DNA from: Nocardia transvalensis
GTDB lineage: Bacteria; Actinomycetota; Actinomycetes; Mycobacteriales; Mycobacteriaceae
DNA: 64,000 bases
Reading direction: 5' to 3'
Assembly (NCBI RefSeq): GCF_015477765.1
Contig: NZ_JADLQQ010000016.1
Coordinates: 62,001-126,000, forward strand
A program made the position numbers and the translations under genes. Below, one piece after another: positions 49,786 through 58,074 of this stretch. The notes beneath the pieces are model-generated. The model saw only the letters and a program-made list of their open reading frames with translations, searched no databases and was not told where the DNA came from. Positions within the stretch are counted from its first letter, which is position 1, and each line of letters starts with the position of its first letter.

Positions 49786-50394
49786 TCACGCCCGAGCCAG
49801 CGCCTGCCGCACCCGTGCCGCGGTCCGCGGCGGCAATCCGGCGGCGGCGGAACGGATTTCGGCGCTCGCGCAGCGGTGGATGGCGACCGCATCGGCCACC
49901 ACCTCGTCCAGCGCGGCCTGCCCGATCCCGGTCTCGGCCAGGTCCAGGACCGTCCGCACCGGGGTCGTCACCAGGAACGCGCCCGCCGATTCCACATCGC
50001 CGCGGCGCAGCACCCGCCGCAGCACCACCAACCGAGGCGCGCTGGGCACCCGCCCCGCACCGGCCGACATATGCACGAACCGCGGCCGCAACCGTCCCAT
50101 CCCGTGCAGTTCCGCCGCGCTGTGATGCGAGACCGCGGCCTCCCCCTCGAACCAGGCCGACCACATCGCATATTCGTCCAGCGGACCCTCCGGCCAATCG
50201 GCCATGCGCAGCAGCCCCACCCCGACCCTGGCCACCAGCCCTTCCTCGAGCGCCGAGCGGATCCGCTCCTCGCATCCGACCCGCAGGACCAACCGAGTGG
50301 TGAAGTATCCGGCGTGCCGTCCGGCCAGCCGTCGCAGGATCGTCCAGCCCTGTTCCGGGTCACGAATACGACTGGCGGCCACGTCGCTGGACAT
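49786..50394 (-). CDS. AbiEi-like winged-helix protein (type IV antitoxin domain)
   Basis: A 202-residue protein resembling the AbiEi antitoxin-domain family: an N-terminal winged helix (RLAGRHAGYFTTRLVLRVGC, GLLRMADWPEGP) and a C-terminal part with VSHHSAAELHGM and VTTPVRTVLDLAE, both hallmarks of this group. No AbiEii nucleotidyltransferase toxin gene is adjacent, so it may act alone as a regulator. TAGCCT lies 7 nt before the ATG; leaderless transcript likely. Confidence 0.8.
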   Translation of the reverse strand: MSSDVAASRIRDPEQGWTILRRLAGRHAGYFTTRLVLRVGCEERIRSALEEGLVARVGVGLLRMADWPEGPLDEYAMWSAWFEGEAAVSHHSAAELHGMGRLRPRFVHMSAGAGRVPSAPRLVVLRRVLRRGDVESAGAFLVTTPVRTVLDLAETGIGQAALDEVVADAVAIHRCASAEIRSAAAGLPPRTAARVRQALARA

Positions 50395-50510
50395 GTGATC
50401 CAGGCTACGCCGGGCGCCTGTGCCATATGTCACAATCGCCCCCGGCGTTCGTCGAAACCCTTCACACGCTCCACAGAGCCGGCTCAGAAAGCTCGGGAAG
50501 AATCGCTGCC

Positions 50511-51269
50511 ATGAGTTCGAATCCTCCAGACACCGCGGCCGGCCCCGCCCCCGGGGCACCGGCCGGTGAACCGCGCCCCCGGAACGTGCGGCGGATCGTG
50601 CTGATCCTCGGACTCGTTCTCGTGCTGGCCGTGGTCGGCACCGCCGCGGCCGCCGAAACCTATTACCGCAGGCAGAATGCGCGCTGCATCGCCACCCAGG
50701 TGGAGAAGGACCTGGGATCGAAGGTCTCGGTGCACTTCGGCCCGAAACCGCTGCTGCTCACCGCGATCGACCACAAGGTCCAATACGTCACCCTGGACAG
50801 CGACGACGCAAAGTTCGGCCCCGCGGTCGGCATGAAGGTGCATGTCCGGCTCAACGACATCACGCTCGTCGACGGCGGCCGCGGCGGCGCCGACGTCGAC
50901 AACTCCAACGCCTACGCCACCTGGAGCAACGACGGCATCGAGCAGACGCTGAGCGGCCTCGTCTCGGGTGTGCAATCGGACCCGAGCAGCGACACCCTCG
51001 ACGTGAAGGTGCTCGGCGGCCTGGCCGACCTGCGGCTGAAGCCGCAGATCGTGGGCGACCAGATCCAGGTCTCCACCCAGTCCGCGCAGCTGCTCGGGCT
51101 CGGCCTGCCGACCGATCTGGTGGACGGGATCGTGAACCTGATGACCCAGAGCCTGCAGGGCTATCCGCTGGATCTGAAGCCGACCGCCATCAAGGTCACC
51201 GACAACGGCATCCGGGTCGATCTGACCGGCGGCGCCACCAAACTGCAGGGCGGCAACGGTCACTGCTGA
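50511..51269 (+). CDS. LmeA-like DUF2993 envelope protein
   Basis: A 252-residue protein with a Pro-rich cytoplasmic start, one membrane anchor (RIVLILGLVLVLAVVGTAAA, about 27-46) and a DUF2993 domain. Such domains bind phospholipid; the relative LmeA supports lipomannan elongation in mycobacteria. Homologue by position of Rv0479c. GGGAAG lies upstream of ATG 50511. It converges on deoC with only 8 bp between stops. Confidence 0.83.
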   Translation: MSSNPPDTAAGPAPGAPAGEPRPRNVRRIVLILGLVLVLAVVGTAAAAETYYRRQNARCIATQVEKDLGSKVSVHFGPKPLLLTAIDHKVQYVTLDSDDAKFGPAVGMKVHVRLNDITLVDGGRGGADVDNSNAYATWSNDGIEQTLSGLVSGVQSDPSSDTLDVKVLGGLADLRLKPQIVGDQIQVSTQSAQLLGLGLPTDLVDGIVNLMTQSLQGYPLDLKPTAIKVTDNGIRVDLTGGATKLQGGNGHC

Positions 51270-51277
51270 TCAGCGGG

Positions 51278-51964
51278 TCACTCCGGGAATCCGGCCAGCA
51301 CCTCGCGCGAGCGGGACAGGCCCAGCCGGGTGGCCCCGGCGGCGACGAGTTCGGCCGCGGCCTGCGCGGTCCGGATGCCGCCGCTGGCCTTGATGCCCAG
51401 GCGGCCGCCCACGGTCTCGGCCATCAGCCGCACCGCGTGCACGCTGGCGCCGCCCGCGGGATGGAATCCGGTGGAGGTCTTCACGAAGTCGGCGCCCGCA
51501 CGTTCGGCGGCCCGGCACACCTCGACGATCGCCGCGTCGGGCAGCGCCGCCGCCTCGATGATCACCTTCAGCACCGCCCGACCGCCGATGGCCTCGCGGA
51601 CGGTGAGGATGTCGGAGAGCACCGCGTTGTAATCACCGGCGAGGGCGGCCCCGATATCGATCACCATGTCGACCTCGGCCGCGCCCTGGTCCACGGCCAG
51701 CCGCGCCTCGGTGCCCTTCACGAGCGAGTGGTGTTTTCCCGAGGGGAATCCGGCGACCGTGGCGAGCACCAGACCGGGCGCGCGCACCGGCAGCACCGAG
51801 GGCGACAGGCACACGGCGTACACCCCCAGCTGCCGCGCTTCGTCGATCGTCGCGGTCACTTCGGCCGTCGTGGCCTCGGGAGCGAGCAGGGTGTGGTCGA
51901 TCATCGCCGCCACCTCCCCACGGGTGAGGGCACGGTTTTCGGGTTCGCGGGCGGTATCGGACAT
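51278..51964 (-). CDS. deoC: Deoxyribose-phosphate aldolase
   Basis: A 228-residue class I aldolase that splits 2-deoxyribose-5-phosphate into acetaldehyde and glyceraldehyde-3-phosphate in nucleoside salvage. The Schiff-base lysine is in GADFVKTSTGFHP, with a second lysine in GIKASGGIRT and IDHTLLAPEA at the N-terminus. Normal length. Start ATG 51964. It stands at the Rv0478 position, divergent from the GNAT gene. Confidence 0.96.
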   Translation of the reverse strand: MSDTAREPENRALTRGEVAAMIDHTLLAPEATTAEVTATIDEARQLGVYAVCLSPSVLPVRAPGLVLATVAGFPSGKHHSLVKGTEARLAVDQGAAEVDMVIDIGAALAGDYNAVLSDILTVREAIGGRAVLKVIIEAAALPDAAIVEVCRAAERAGADFVKTSTGFHPAGGASVHAVRLMAETVGGRLGIKASGGIRTAQAAAELVAAGATRLGLSRSREVLAGFPE

Positions 51965-52067
51965 GAGGACAGAGTTTGGCACATATCCGTTGCGGGCGGC
52001 TGCGGCCTTCCCGCACACTCGTAATGGACGGCCTGGTTGGGCCACTCGTCGGGGAGGAGATGTCACC

Positions 52068-52613
52068 GTGCTGATCCGTCGTGAACGGCCCGGCGACATT
52101 CCCGCGATCGATACGATCCACCGCGCCGCGTTCGCCCGCGAATATCCCGACGGCACGCCCGAGGACGTGCCCCGCGCGGCCGCCGATCCCGCGGAGGTCG
52201 ACCTCGTTCATCGCCTGCGCAGCGATTCCGGCTGGATTCCGACGCTGTCGATGGTGGCCCAGGTCCACGATCGGGTGGTCGGGCACGTCTGCCTGACCCG
52301 CGCGAGTGTGGGGCCGTTTCCGGTGCTGGCGCTCGGCCCGATCGGCGTGCTGCCCGACCATCAGGGCGGAGGTGTCGGCTCGGCGCTCATGCATGCCGCG
52401 CTCGGTGCCGCCGATGCCCTGGACGAACCGCTCGTGGGGTTGCTCGGCCATCTCGACTACTACCCGCGTTTCGGTTTCGTCCCGGGCACCCGGCTTGGCA
52501 TCGTGCCCGACGAGCCGGCCTGGGCCTCCCACTTCCAGGTGCGGCGACTGACCACCTACGAATCCGGAATCGTCGGCGAATTCCACTACGCCGAGCCGTT
52601 CTACGACCTCTGA
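52068..52613 (+). CDS. GNAT-family N-acetyltransferase
   Basis: A 181-residue acetyltransferase. IGVLPDHQGGGVGSALM is motif A with the acetyl-CoA loop (Q/R-x-x-G-x-G/A), and VGLLGHLDYYPRFGFVPG is motif B, typical of YhbS-like members. Substrate unknown. The GTG at 52068 is preceded by GGGGAGGAG 8 nt upstream. It precedes purU by 35 bp on the same strand. Confidence 0.87.
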   Translation: MLIRRERPGDIPAIDTIHRAAFAREYPDGTPEDVPRAAADPAEVDLVHRLRSDSGWIPTLSMVAQVHDRVVGHVCLTRASVGPFPVLALGPIGVLPDHQGGGVGSALMHAALGAADALDEPLVGLLGHLDYYPRFGFVPGTRLGIVPDEPAWASHFQVRRLTTYESGIVGEFHYAEPFYDL

Positions 52614-52648
52614 GCGGCCGCGCCATCCCCACCTGCGAGGATTGAGCC

Positions 52649-53539
52649 ATGAGCTCGACCCCCGCCCTATCCGATGATCATCGTTTCGTGCTGACGCTGG
52701 GCTGCCCGGACCGGCCGGGCATCATCGCCCGCATCACGTCGTTCATCGCCGATTTCGGGGGCTCGATCGTGGAGGCCGGTTACCACTCGGACACCGATTC
52801 GGGCTGGTTCTTCACCCGGCAGGCGATCAAGGCGTCGACCGTGCCGTTCGAGCTGAGCGAGCTCCGCGACCGCTTCGCCGCGGTGGCTCACGAATTGGGC
52901 CCGGACACCGAGTGGCAGCTGCTCGACTCGGGCGCGCGACGCCGGGCGGTGCTGCTGGTCAGCAGGGACGGCCACTGCCTGCACGACCTACTCGGCCGGG
53001 CGACCAGCGGCGAACTGCCCGCCACCATCGAGGCGGTCATCGGCAATCACCCCGACCTCGCCGAGATGGCACACGCCCATGGCGTGAAGTTCCACCACGT
53101 CCCGTTCCCGAAGGACCCGGCCGACCGCGGCCCCGCGTTCGAGCAGGTCCGCGAGCTGGTGGACGCCCACGACCCGCACGCCGTGGTCCTGGCCCGCTTC
53201 ATGCAGGTCCTCCCGCCCCACCTGTGCGACCACTGGGCGGGCCGCGCGATCAACATCCACCACAGCTTCCTCCCGTCGTTCGTCGGCGCCCGCCCCTACC
53301 ACCAGGCCTTCACCCGAGGCGTCAAACTCATCGGCGCCACCTGCCACTACGTCACCGCCGAACTCGACGCAGGCCCGATCATCGAACAGGACGTCATCCG
53401 AATCGACCACGCCGACACCGTCCCCGACATGGTCCGCCAGGGCCGCGACATAGAACGCGTAGTCCTGGCCCGCGGCCTCCGCTGGCACCTCGAGGGCCGA
53501 GTCCTGGTCCACGGCCGCCGCACCGTCGTCTTCGAATAA
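52649..53539 (+). CDS. purU: Formyltetrahydrofolate deformylase
   Basis: A 296-residue enzyme that hydrolyses 10-formyl-THF to formate and THF, balancing one-carbon pools. An N-terminal ACT domain (LTLGCPDRPGIIARITSF) is followed by the formyltransferase-type domain with NIHHSFLPSFVGARPYHQAF (catalytic His) and the Asp in TAELDAGPIIEQD. Full length. Not next to deoC in mycobacteria. A 111-bp element (53615-53725) lies downstream. Confidence 0.95.
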   Translation: MSSTPALSDDHRFVLTLGCPDRPGIIARITSFIADFGGSIVEAGYHSDTDSGWFFTRQAIKASTVPFELSELRDRFAAVAHELGPDTEWQLLDSGARRRAVLLVSRDGHCLHDLLGRATSGELPATIEAVIGNHPDLAEMAHAHGVKFHHVPFPKDPADRGPAFEQVRELVDAHDPHAVVLARFMQVLPPHLCDHWAGRAINIHHSFLPSFVGARPYHQAFTRGVKLIGATCHYVTAELDAGPIIEQDVIRIDHADTVPDMVRQGRDIERVVLARGLRWHLEGRVLVHGRRTVVFE

Positions 53540-53915
53540 CACGCGCGCTCACCTAACACGGGCGCCCACCCCAAGTACCAACCTCGGGGACCACCCTCGA
53601 AAGACCCAACGCAACAACTGATCTCGCAAGCACATGGGTAACTCCCCGGGCACGCCCAAAACTCCCCCGGCCCCCAACGCAGGACCTACGACCAACTCCC
53701 GCGGCTCTCACTGGTACGGCCTAAAACCCGGGGAGGCGGCACAGCGGGGCGGCGCCAAGACCGGGCGCCCTTGACCGGCCTTGGCTGGCAACGCGGGTCA
53801 ACCGTGCTGCCGCTCATCCCCCGTCCTCGGCGGAGAAGACCTCGTCATATCCAGTGTCCGCCCGCTGGACGCGTCAACCGGCGGGGGTGGTTGACGCTCT
53901 GGGCGAACATCCGGG
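53540..53915. other. 376-bp intergenic region downstream of purU
   Basis: Convergent gene ends flank this gap. It contains copy 2 of the 111-bp dispersed element (53615-53725). The rest (53726-53915) shows no gene, hairpin or repeat that I can support. Confidence 0.6.
53615..53725. repeat. 111-bp dispersed element, copy 2
   Basis: Starts CAACTGATCTCGCA, ends GGCCTAAA, and aligns without gaps to 40118-40228 (84 of 111 matches). The conserved core CCCAACGCAGGACCT is intact. A related fragment of only the first 14 bases occurs at 28314-28327. Confidence 0.7.
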
Positions 53916-54950
53916 CTAGGACGCCGCGGCGCTGCCCGGACGCAGGCCTGGGGTGGCGCTGCGGGAGATGCGGATCAGGCGGTGGAGTTCGGCGTTGAAC
54001 TCCTGCGGAGCCTCGATATTGGGCAGGTGGCCGGTGGGCAGGACCGTGAAGCGGTCCAGGCTGCCCGCCGCGGCCAGCACGTCGGCGATCTCCCGGGAAT
54101 GGATCGGCGGGAGCAGCTTGTCGAATTCCCCGGCGATCACGCTGGTGGGCACCGTGATATCGGCGGCGGCATCGCGCAGATCCAGCCGGGCCAGATCGCG
54201 GGCCACCGCACCGCGCACCGCGGGGCGGCAGGAGCGCACGATCGACAGGCCGAAGTCGGTCATATCGGCATCGCAGGCCGGGTTCATGATCCGGTCCTTG
54301 AAAAGGCTACGGGCCACGGCGAATCCGGGTAGCGGCACCGGCGCGCCGAAGACGGTCTGCGCCACCCAGACCGGGGCCGGCACCAGATCGCTCAGCAGCG
54401 GAATGATCTTGGCGCGGGCGGGAATTCGGCCCGCGGCGGTGGTGGCCAGCAGGACGGCCGAGGCGCGCTGGGAAACCTGTTCCGGGAATCGCCGCGCCCA
54501 GGCCTGAATCGTCATGCCGCCCATGCTGTGACCCACCAGCACCGCCCGCTGTCCGGGCCGCAGCACCGCGTCGAGCACGGCGGACAGATCCCCGGCCATT
54601 TGGTCGGCGCTGAAGGACTCCGAGCCCAGCGTGCTCTCACCGTGCCCGCGCTGGTCGTAGGCCACCACCCGATATTCGTCGGAGAAGGCGTTGATCTGCG
54701 GATTCCAGTACTCGATGCAGCACGACCAGCCGTGGATCAACACGATCACGTCGCCCTCGGACGGTCCGTACGCATGCACCCGCAGCCGGGCGCCGTCGGA
54801 GGTGGTGACGGGAATGATCTCGGGAGACGGGGCGACGTTCAGGGCCGCGGTGCCGTAGGTGCGCGACCGCAGTCGCGCGCGGTAGGCGGCGGTCAGGGTG
54901 TCGGCGCCACTGCGTAGGCCGGTCACCGTCTCGGGCAGCTTCACCAGCAT
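53916..54950 (-). CDS. Alpha/beta hydrolase, paralogue 1
   Basis: A 344-residue hydrolase: VIVLIHGWSCCIEYWNPQIN (oxyanion loop), VAYDQRGHGES, VGHSMGGMTIQ with the nucleophile Ser, EFDKLLPPIHS with Asp, and VLPTGHLPNIEAP with His. It resembles lipase/epoxide-hydrolase types. No signal peptide. AAAGGAG lies 5 nt before ATG 54950. The next gene upstream is a close paralogue. Confidence 0.87.
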   Translation of the reverse strand: MLVKLPETVTGLRSGADTLTAAYRARLRSRTYGTAALNVAPSPEIIPVTTSDGARLRVHAYGPSEGDVIVLIHGWSCCIEYWNPQINAFSDEYRVVAYDQRGHGESTLGSESFSADQMAGDLSAVLDAVLRPGQRAVLVGHSMGGMTIQAWARRFPEQVSQRASAVLLATTAAGRIPARAKIIPLLSDLVPAPVWVAQTVFGAPVPLPGFAVARSLFKDRIMNPACDADMTDFGLSIVRSCRPAVRGAVARDLARLDLRDAAADITVPTSVIAGEFDKLLPPIHSREIADVLAAAGSLDRFTVLPTGHLPNIEAPQEFNAELHRLIRISRSATPGLRPGSAAAS

Positions 54951-55254
54951 GAGCACTCCTTTGTGTCCCTCCGCACACTACCGCGCTAGCAGCAGTGCTT
55001 GCTAGTGCAAGCAGTGAAGTCGCCCGATTTTTCGCCTGTGCACAGCTTCCGATCGGAACTTCTTCTGCGTGCCTCTCGCTTCCACGGGATACCCATTCCG
55101 CCGCAACGACATTCGTCGCCGAACGAACAGCCCCCGAAATTCTCTGTTACCTACAACACATATCGACGGACCGGGCATCCCCGATACATCGGTCCCGGAT
55201 AACGAATTGCCAACGATCCGAAGGCATTCGTTGCAAGCACCGAGGGATATCGGC
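54951..55254. other. 304-bp gap between hydrolase paralogues
   Basis: It carries the inverted repeat TGCTTG-CTAGTG-CAAGCA at 54996-55013, whose half-sites resemble the TTGC(A/T)AGCA copies in the promoter of the XRE regulator gene (58033-58052). The remainder shows no gene. Confidence 0.5.
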
Positions 55255-56274
55255 CTATGCCGTGGCCTCGCGGGCGGTGTAGGTGGCGGCGAGGACCTGG
55301 GCGAGTTCGGCGTTGAACTCACCGAAGGCCTCCACATTGCCCAGATGTCCGGTGGGCAGGACGACGAGTTTGACGAAACTGCCTGCTTCCCTGAGCATTT
55401 CCGCGATGCGCCGGGAATGCACCACCGGGGTCATATCGTCCTTGGATCCGGCGATCAGGGTGGTCGGCACGGTCAGGTTCACCGCGGAGCGGCCGAGATC
55501 GAGGTCGGCGAGCAGGATGCCGAACTTCGCGCGCACCCGCGCCGGGCACGACCGCACGATGGCCAGCGCGAAATCGGTGATGTCGCCGGTGGCGGCCAGG
55601 CTCAGGATCTGACGGCGGAACACCCACTTCACGGGCCCGATCGGCGGGAAGACGATCGGGGCGCCCAGTCCGAGCTTGCCGAGCAGATACGGCAGCGCCA
55701 CCAGGCCGCGATTGAACAGCGGCACCACGGTGGTCTCGGCGATCAGGCCGTGCGGGGCGGAATTGGTCAGCACCACAGCGGCGGCCCGCTGGGTGACCTC
55801 CTTCGGATAGCGGCCCGCCCACGCCTGGACGGTCATCCCACCCAGGCTGTGCCCGACCAGCACGGCCCGCTGGCCCGGCCGCAGCGTCGCGGCGAGCACG
55901 GCGGACAGGTCGTCGGCGAGCAGGTCGGGGGTGACCGGGCTGATTCCGAGTTCGCTCTCGCCGTGGCCGCGCTGATCGTAGGCGATCACGCGATACTCCC
56001 CGGAGAACGCGTTGATCTGCGGATTCCAGTATTCGAGGCAGCAGGTCCAGCCGTGCACGAGGACGATCACATCGCCGTCGGCGGGTCCGTAGGCGTGCAC
56101 GCGCAGCCGGGTTCCGTCGGCCGTGACGACGGGAACGACCTCGCTCGGCGCGGCCGGAGGGTTGAGCTCCGAGGTCGAGTAGACCCGGGTCCGCAGGTTG
56201 GCGCGGTGCGCGCGCATCAGGTCGTGGACCCGGTCCGCGAGACCCGCCATCGGGGAAGGCAGCGTTGCCCGCAT
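55255..56274 (-). CDS. Alpha/beta hydrolase, paralogue 2
   Basis: A 339-residue paralogue of the preceding hydrolase. Shared blocks are VIVLVHGWTCCLEYWNPQIN, VIAYDQRGHGESELG, VGHSLGGMTVQAW (Ser), GSKDDMTPVVHS (Asp) and VLPTGHLGNVEAF (His). AAAGGAG lies 6 nt before the ATG, as in paralogue 1. A perfect inverted repeat overlaps its likely promoter, suggesting separate control. Confidence 0.88.
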   Translation of the reverse strand: MRATLPSPMAGLADRVHDLMRAHRANLRTRVYSTSELNPPAAPSEVVPVVTADGTRLRVHAYGPADGDVIVLVHGWTCCLEYWNPQINAFSGEYRVIAYDQRGHGESELGISPVTPDLLADDLSAVLAATLRPGQRAVLVGHSLGGMTVQAWAGRYPKEVTQRAAAVVLTNSAPHGLIAETTVVPLFNRGLVALPYLLGKLGLGAPIVFPPIGPVKWVFRRQILSLAATGDITDFALAIVRSCPARVRAKFGILLADLDLGRSAVNLTVPTTLIAGSKDDMTPVVHSRRIAEMLREAGSFVKLVVLPTGHLGNVEAFGEFNAELAQVLAATYTAREATA

Positions 56275-56291
56275 GGAACACTCCTTTGTGT

Positions 56292-56312
56292 GTTACTGAT
56301 AGCCACAGTAAC
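56292..56312. promoter_or_regulatory. Inverted repeat over the promoter of hydrolase paralogue 2
   Basis: GTTACTG and CAGTAAC are separated by 7 bp, 18-38 bp before the ATG. On the minus strand TTGGCC and TACTGT stand 18 bp apart, a plausible -35/-10, and the repeat covers the -10. A TetR-type repressor site is inferred. Confidence 0.5.
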
Positions 56313-56360
56313 CCATGCGTTCCGCGCCGGCCAACGCCCGCGGAGAAACCGACACGAAAA

Positions 56361-56396
56361 ACGCCCGCCGACCGGGCGAGCCGGAGCGGCGGGCGT
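56361..56396 (-). terminator. Intrinsic terminator of the DUF2516 gene
   Basis: A perfect 10-bp stem (ACGCCCGCCG with CGGCGGGCGT, 16-nt loop) is followed on the minus strand by TTTTCGTG, a rare T-tract terminator in this GC-rich DNA. Confidence 0.8.
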
Positions 56397-56418
56397 CAGA
56401 AGTCGACGGAGGCGGACC

Positions 56419-56712
56419 TCACCAGCGCGGACCGCGCTGCACCTCGTCCACCTTGGGGCGCACGTCCGCGAGATAGACACCGATCGCGACGATGGCGATG
56501 ATTCCGAGCAGGCTCACCACCTTGACCAGGAAGAGCAGCCCCAACGCCACCGCGAGGATGGTCACCCAGATGGGCTTGGTCAGCTTGTCCACGGCAGTGA
56601 AAGCGTCGGGACGCTGCCTGATGGCGTGGACCAGCGCAAAGATGGCCGCACCCATTGCTGCGAGCCACAGCACCAAAAGAATTGCACCAGTCACCTGATT
56701 CACACCCCCCAT
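56419..56712 (-). CDS. DUF2516 membrane protein
   Basis: A 97-residue protein with two membrane segments (GAILLVLWLAAMGAAIFALV and IWVTILAVALGLLFLVKVV, then LLGIIAIVAIGVYL) and the conserved AIRQRPDAFTAVDKLTKPIW that marks DUF2516 (Rv0476). It follows hbhA, from which a strong hairpin separates it. The start may be ATG 56712 or a GTG a few codons later. An intrinsic terminator follows. Confidence 0.83.
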   Translation of the reverse strand: MGGVNQVTGAILLVLWLAAMGAAIFALVHAIRQRPDAFTAVDKLTKPIWVTILAVALGLLFLVKVVSLLGIIAIVAIGVYLADVRPKVDEVQRGPRW

Positions 56713-56720
56713 GATAGAAG

Positions 56721-56756
56721 CAACGCCCTCGTACACCAGTGAGTACGAGGGCGTTG
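56721..56756 (-). terminator. Hairpin terminator of hbhA
   Basis: A perfect 14-bp stem (CAACGCCCTCGTAC with GTACGAGGGCGTTG, 8-nt loop) lies 21 bp after the hbhA stop and just ahead of the DUF2516 start. Confidence 0.8.
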
Positions 56757-56776
56757 GGCAGATCTACTGAAGCGCT

Positions 56777-57442
56777 TTACTTCTTGGCCGTGGTGCTGCC
56801 GGTGGTCTTCTTGGCCGGGGCCTTCTTGGCGGGCGCCTTCTTCGCCGGGGCCTTCTTGGCCGGGGCGGCGGCCGGCGCGGATTCGTTGGTCACCGACACG
56901 ACCTCGGCCTCGACGACCGACTCCGCCTCCTCGACCTCCTCGGCGGCCTTACCCAGCCGCCCGCGGACCTGACCGGTCACCTTGCCGAGCACATCCTCGG
57001 CCCGCTCGACGACGTCGGTCAGCGTGCCCTCCACCTTGCCGAACTGCTCGTCGAAGGCGGGGTTGGTCGAACGCAGCTTCTCGACCCGGCCCTCGCCGCG
57101 CTCGGCGAGATCCGCGTACAGGTCCAGCAGCTGGTGGTAGTACTGGTCGACGAGCCGGCGCAGTTCCTCGGGGGTGAGCTTCTCGCGCAGCTCGGCCACG
57201 TCGTCGGGCAGCTCGGACGGCAGGGTCGACAGCCGCTGACGCAGCGACTCGAACTGCTCCTGCACATCGGCCGGGAGATTGGCGAGGCGCTCGCGAGCCT
57301 CCTCCACCCGGCCGGTCACATCGGCGGTGGCGGCGCGCTCACGGAAACGGTCGACGATGTCGTTGACGGCGGTATAGAGGGCGTCGCCCGCGCCGACGGT
57401 CGCGTACAACGGCTTGGTCACGGTGGCATTGGCTTCGGTCAT
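56777..57442 (-). CDS. hbhA: Heparin-binding hemagglutinin HbhA
   Basis: A 221-residue surface or cell-pole protein. Long coiled-coil helices (about 20-175, EARERLANLPADVQEQFESL) lead to a Lys/Ala/Pro tail with four repeats of KKAPA, the part that binds heparan sulfate in mycobacteria. The tail is shorter than in many HBHA proteins. No signal peptide, as usual. The ATG overlaps the XRE gene stop (ATGA); a 14-bp hairpin follows. Confidence 0.92.
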   Translation of the reverse strand: MTEANATVTKPLYATVGAGDALYTAVNDIVDRFRERAATADVTGRVEEARERLANLPADVQEQFESLRQRLSTLPSELPDDVAELREKLTPEELRRLVDQYYHQLLDLYADLAERGEGRVEKLRSTNPAFDEQFGKVEGTLTDVVERAEDVLGKVTGQVRGRLGKAAEEVEEAESVVEAEVVSVTNESAPAAAPAKKAPAKKAPAKKAPAKKTTGSTTAKK

Positions 57443-57981
57443 GTTTCGTTCTCCTGGCGTGGAACTTCGGTAGTGCTGCCATCGGTGGCGTGATGCGGAA
57501 CCTCGTTGTCCCTGTTCCCCCCGGGAACGCCCCCCTCGGATTCCGTTGCGTCCCCTCCGATGTCGTTCCCCGCGTTTTCCCGGCGGAACGATTCGTAGAT
57601 GTCCAGCAGCACCTGCTTCTGCCGTTCGGTGATCCCCGTATCGGCCAGCAGGGCGTCCCGGACGGGACTGTGCGGCCGCTGCTCGAGATAGCCCGCCCGC
57701 ATGTACAAGACCTCCGAGGAGACCCGCAGACCCTTGGCAATCTGCGCGAGCACCTCGGCGGACGGGTTACGCAACCCGCGCTCGATCTGACTGAGATACG
57801 GGTTGCTCACCCCCGCCAGTTGTGCGAGCTGTCGCAGCGAGACTTGCGCGGCTTCTCGCTGCGCACGGATGAAGCTTCCGATGTCGTGCGCCGCGTTGGC
57901 TACGCGGCCCACCGTGGCAGCCGCAGTCTTTTCTGCGGATTCCCCGGTCTGCTGATCGGAAACCTCGGGCTCCTGTGCCAT
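57439..57981 (-). CDS. XRE-family transcriptional regulator upstream of hbhA (Rv0474-like)
   Basis: A 180-residue protein with an XRE helix-turn-helix at about 30-95 (VSLRQLAQLAGVSNPYLSQI, ERGLRNPSAEVL) and a disordered acidic tail. It is coupled to hbhA by a 4-bp overlap. A near-consensus promoter (TTGCAA, 17 bp, TAGAAT) lies upstream, and TTGC(A/T)AGCA half-sites cover its -35, so autoregulation is likely. AAGG lies 6 nt before ATG 57981. Confidence 0.9.
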   Translation of the reverse strand: MAQEPEVSDQQTGESAEKTAAATVGRVANAAHDIGSFIRAQREAAQVSLRQLAQLAGVSNPYLSQIERGLRNPSAEVLAQIAKGLRVSSEVLYMRAGYLEQRPHSPVRDALLADTGITERQKQVLLDIYESFRRENAGNDIGGDATESEGGVPGGNRDNEVPHHATDGSTTEVPRQENET

Positions 57982-58009
57982 CACTCACCTTCCGGCGGTT
58001 GTACGGTCC

Positions 58010-58052
58010 ATTCTAAAAGGAGGTGCTAACTCTTGCAAGCACCTTGCTAGCA
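58010..58052 (-). promoter_or_regulatory. Promoter and operator of the XRE-hbhA operon
   Basis: Minus-strand -35 TTGCAA (58038-58033) and -10 TAGAAT (58015-58010) are 17 bp apart. Two copies of TTGC(A/T)AGCA (58033-58041 and 58044-58052) overlap and flank the -35, a position suited to repression. Confidence 0.7.
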
Positions 58053-58074
58053 CTGTTTTGGCAAACTTCGGGCG

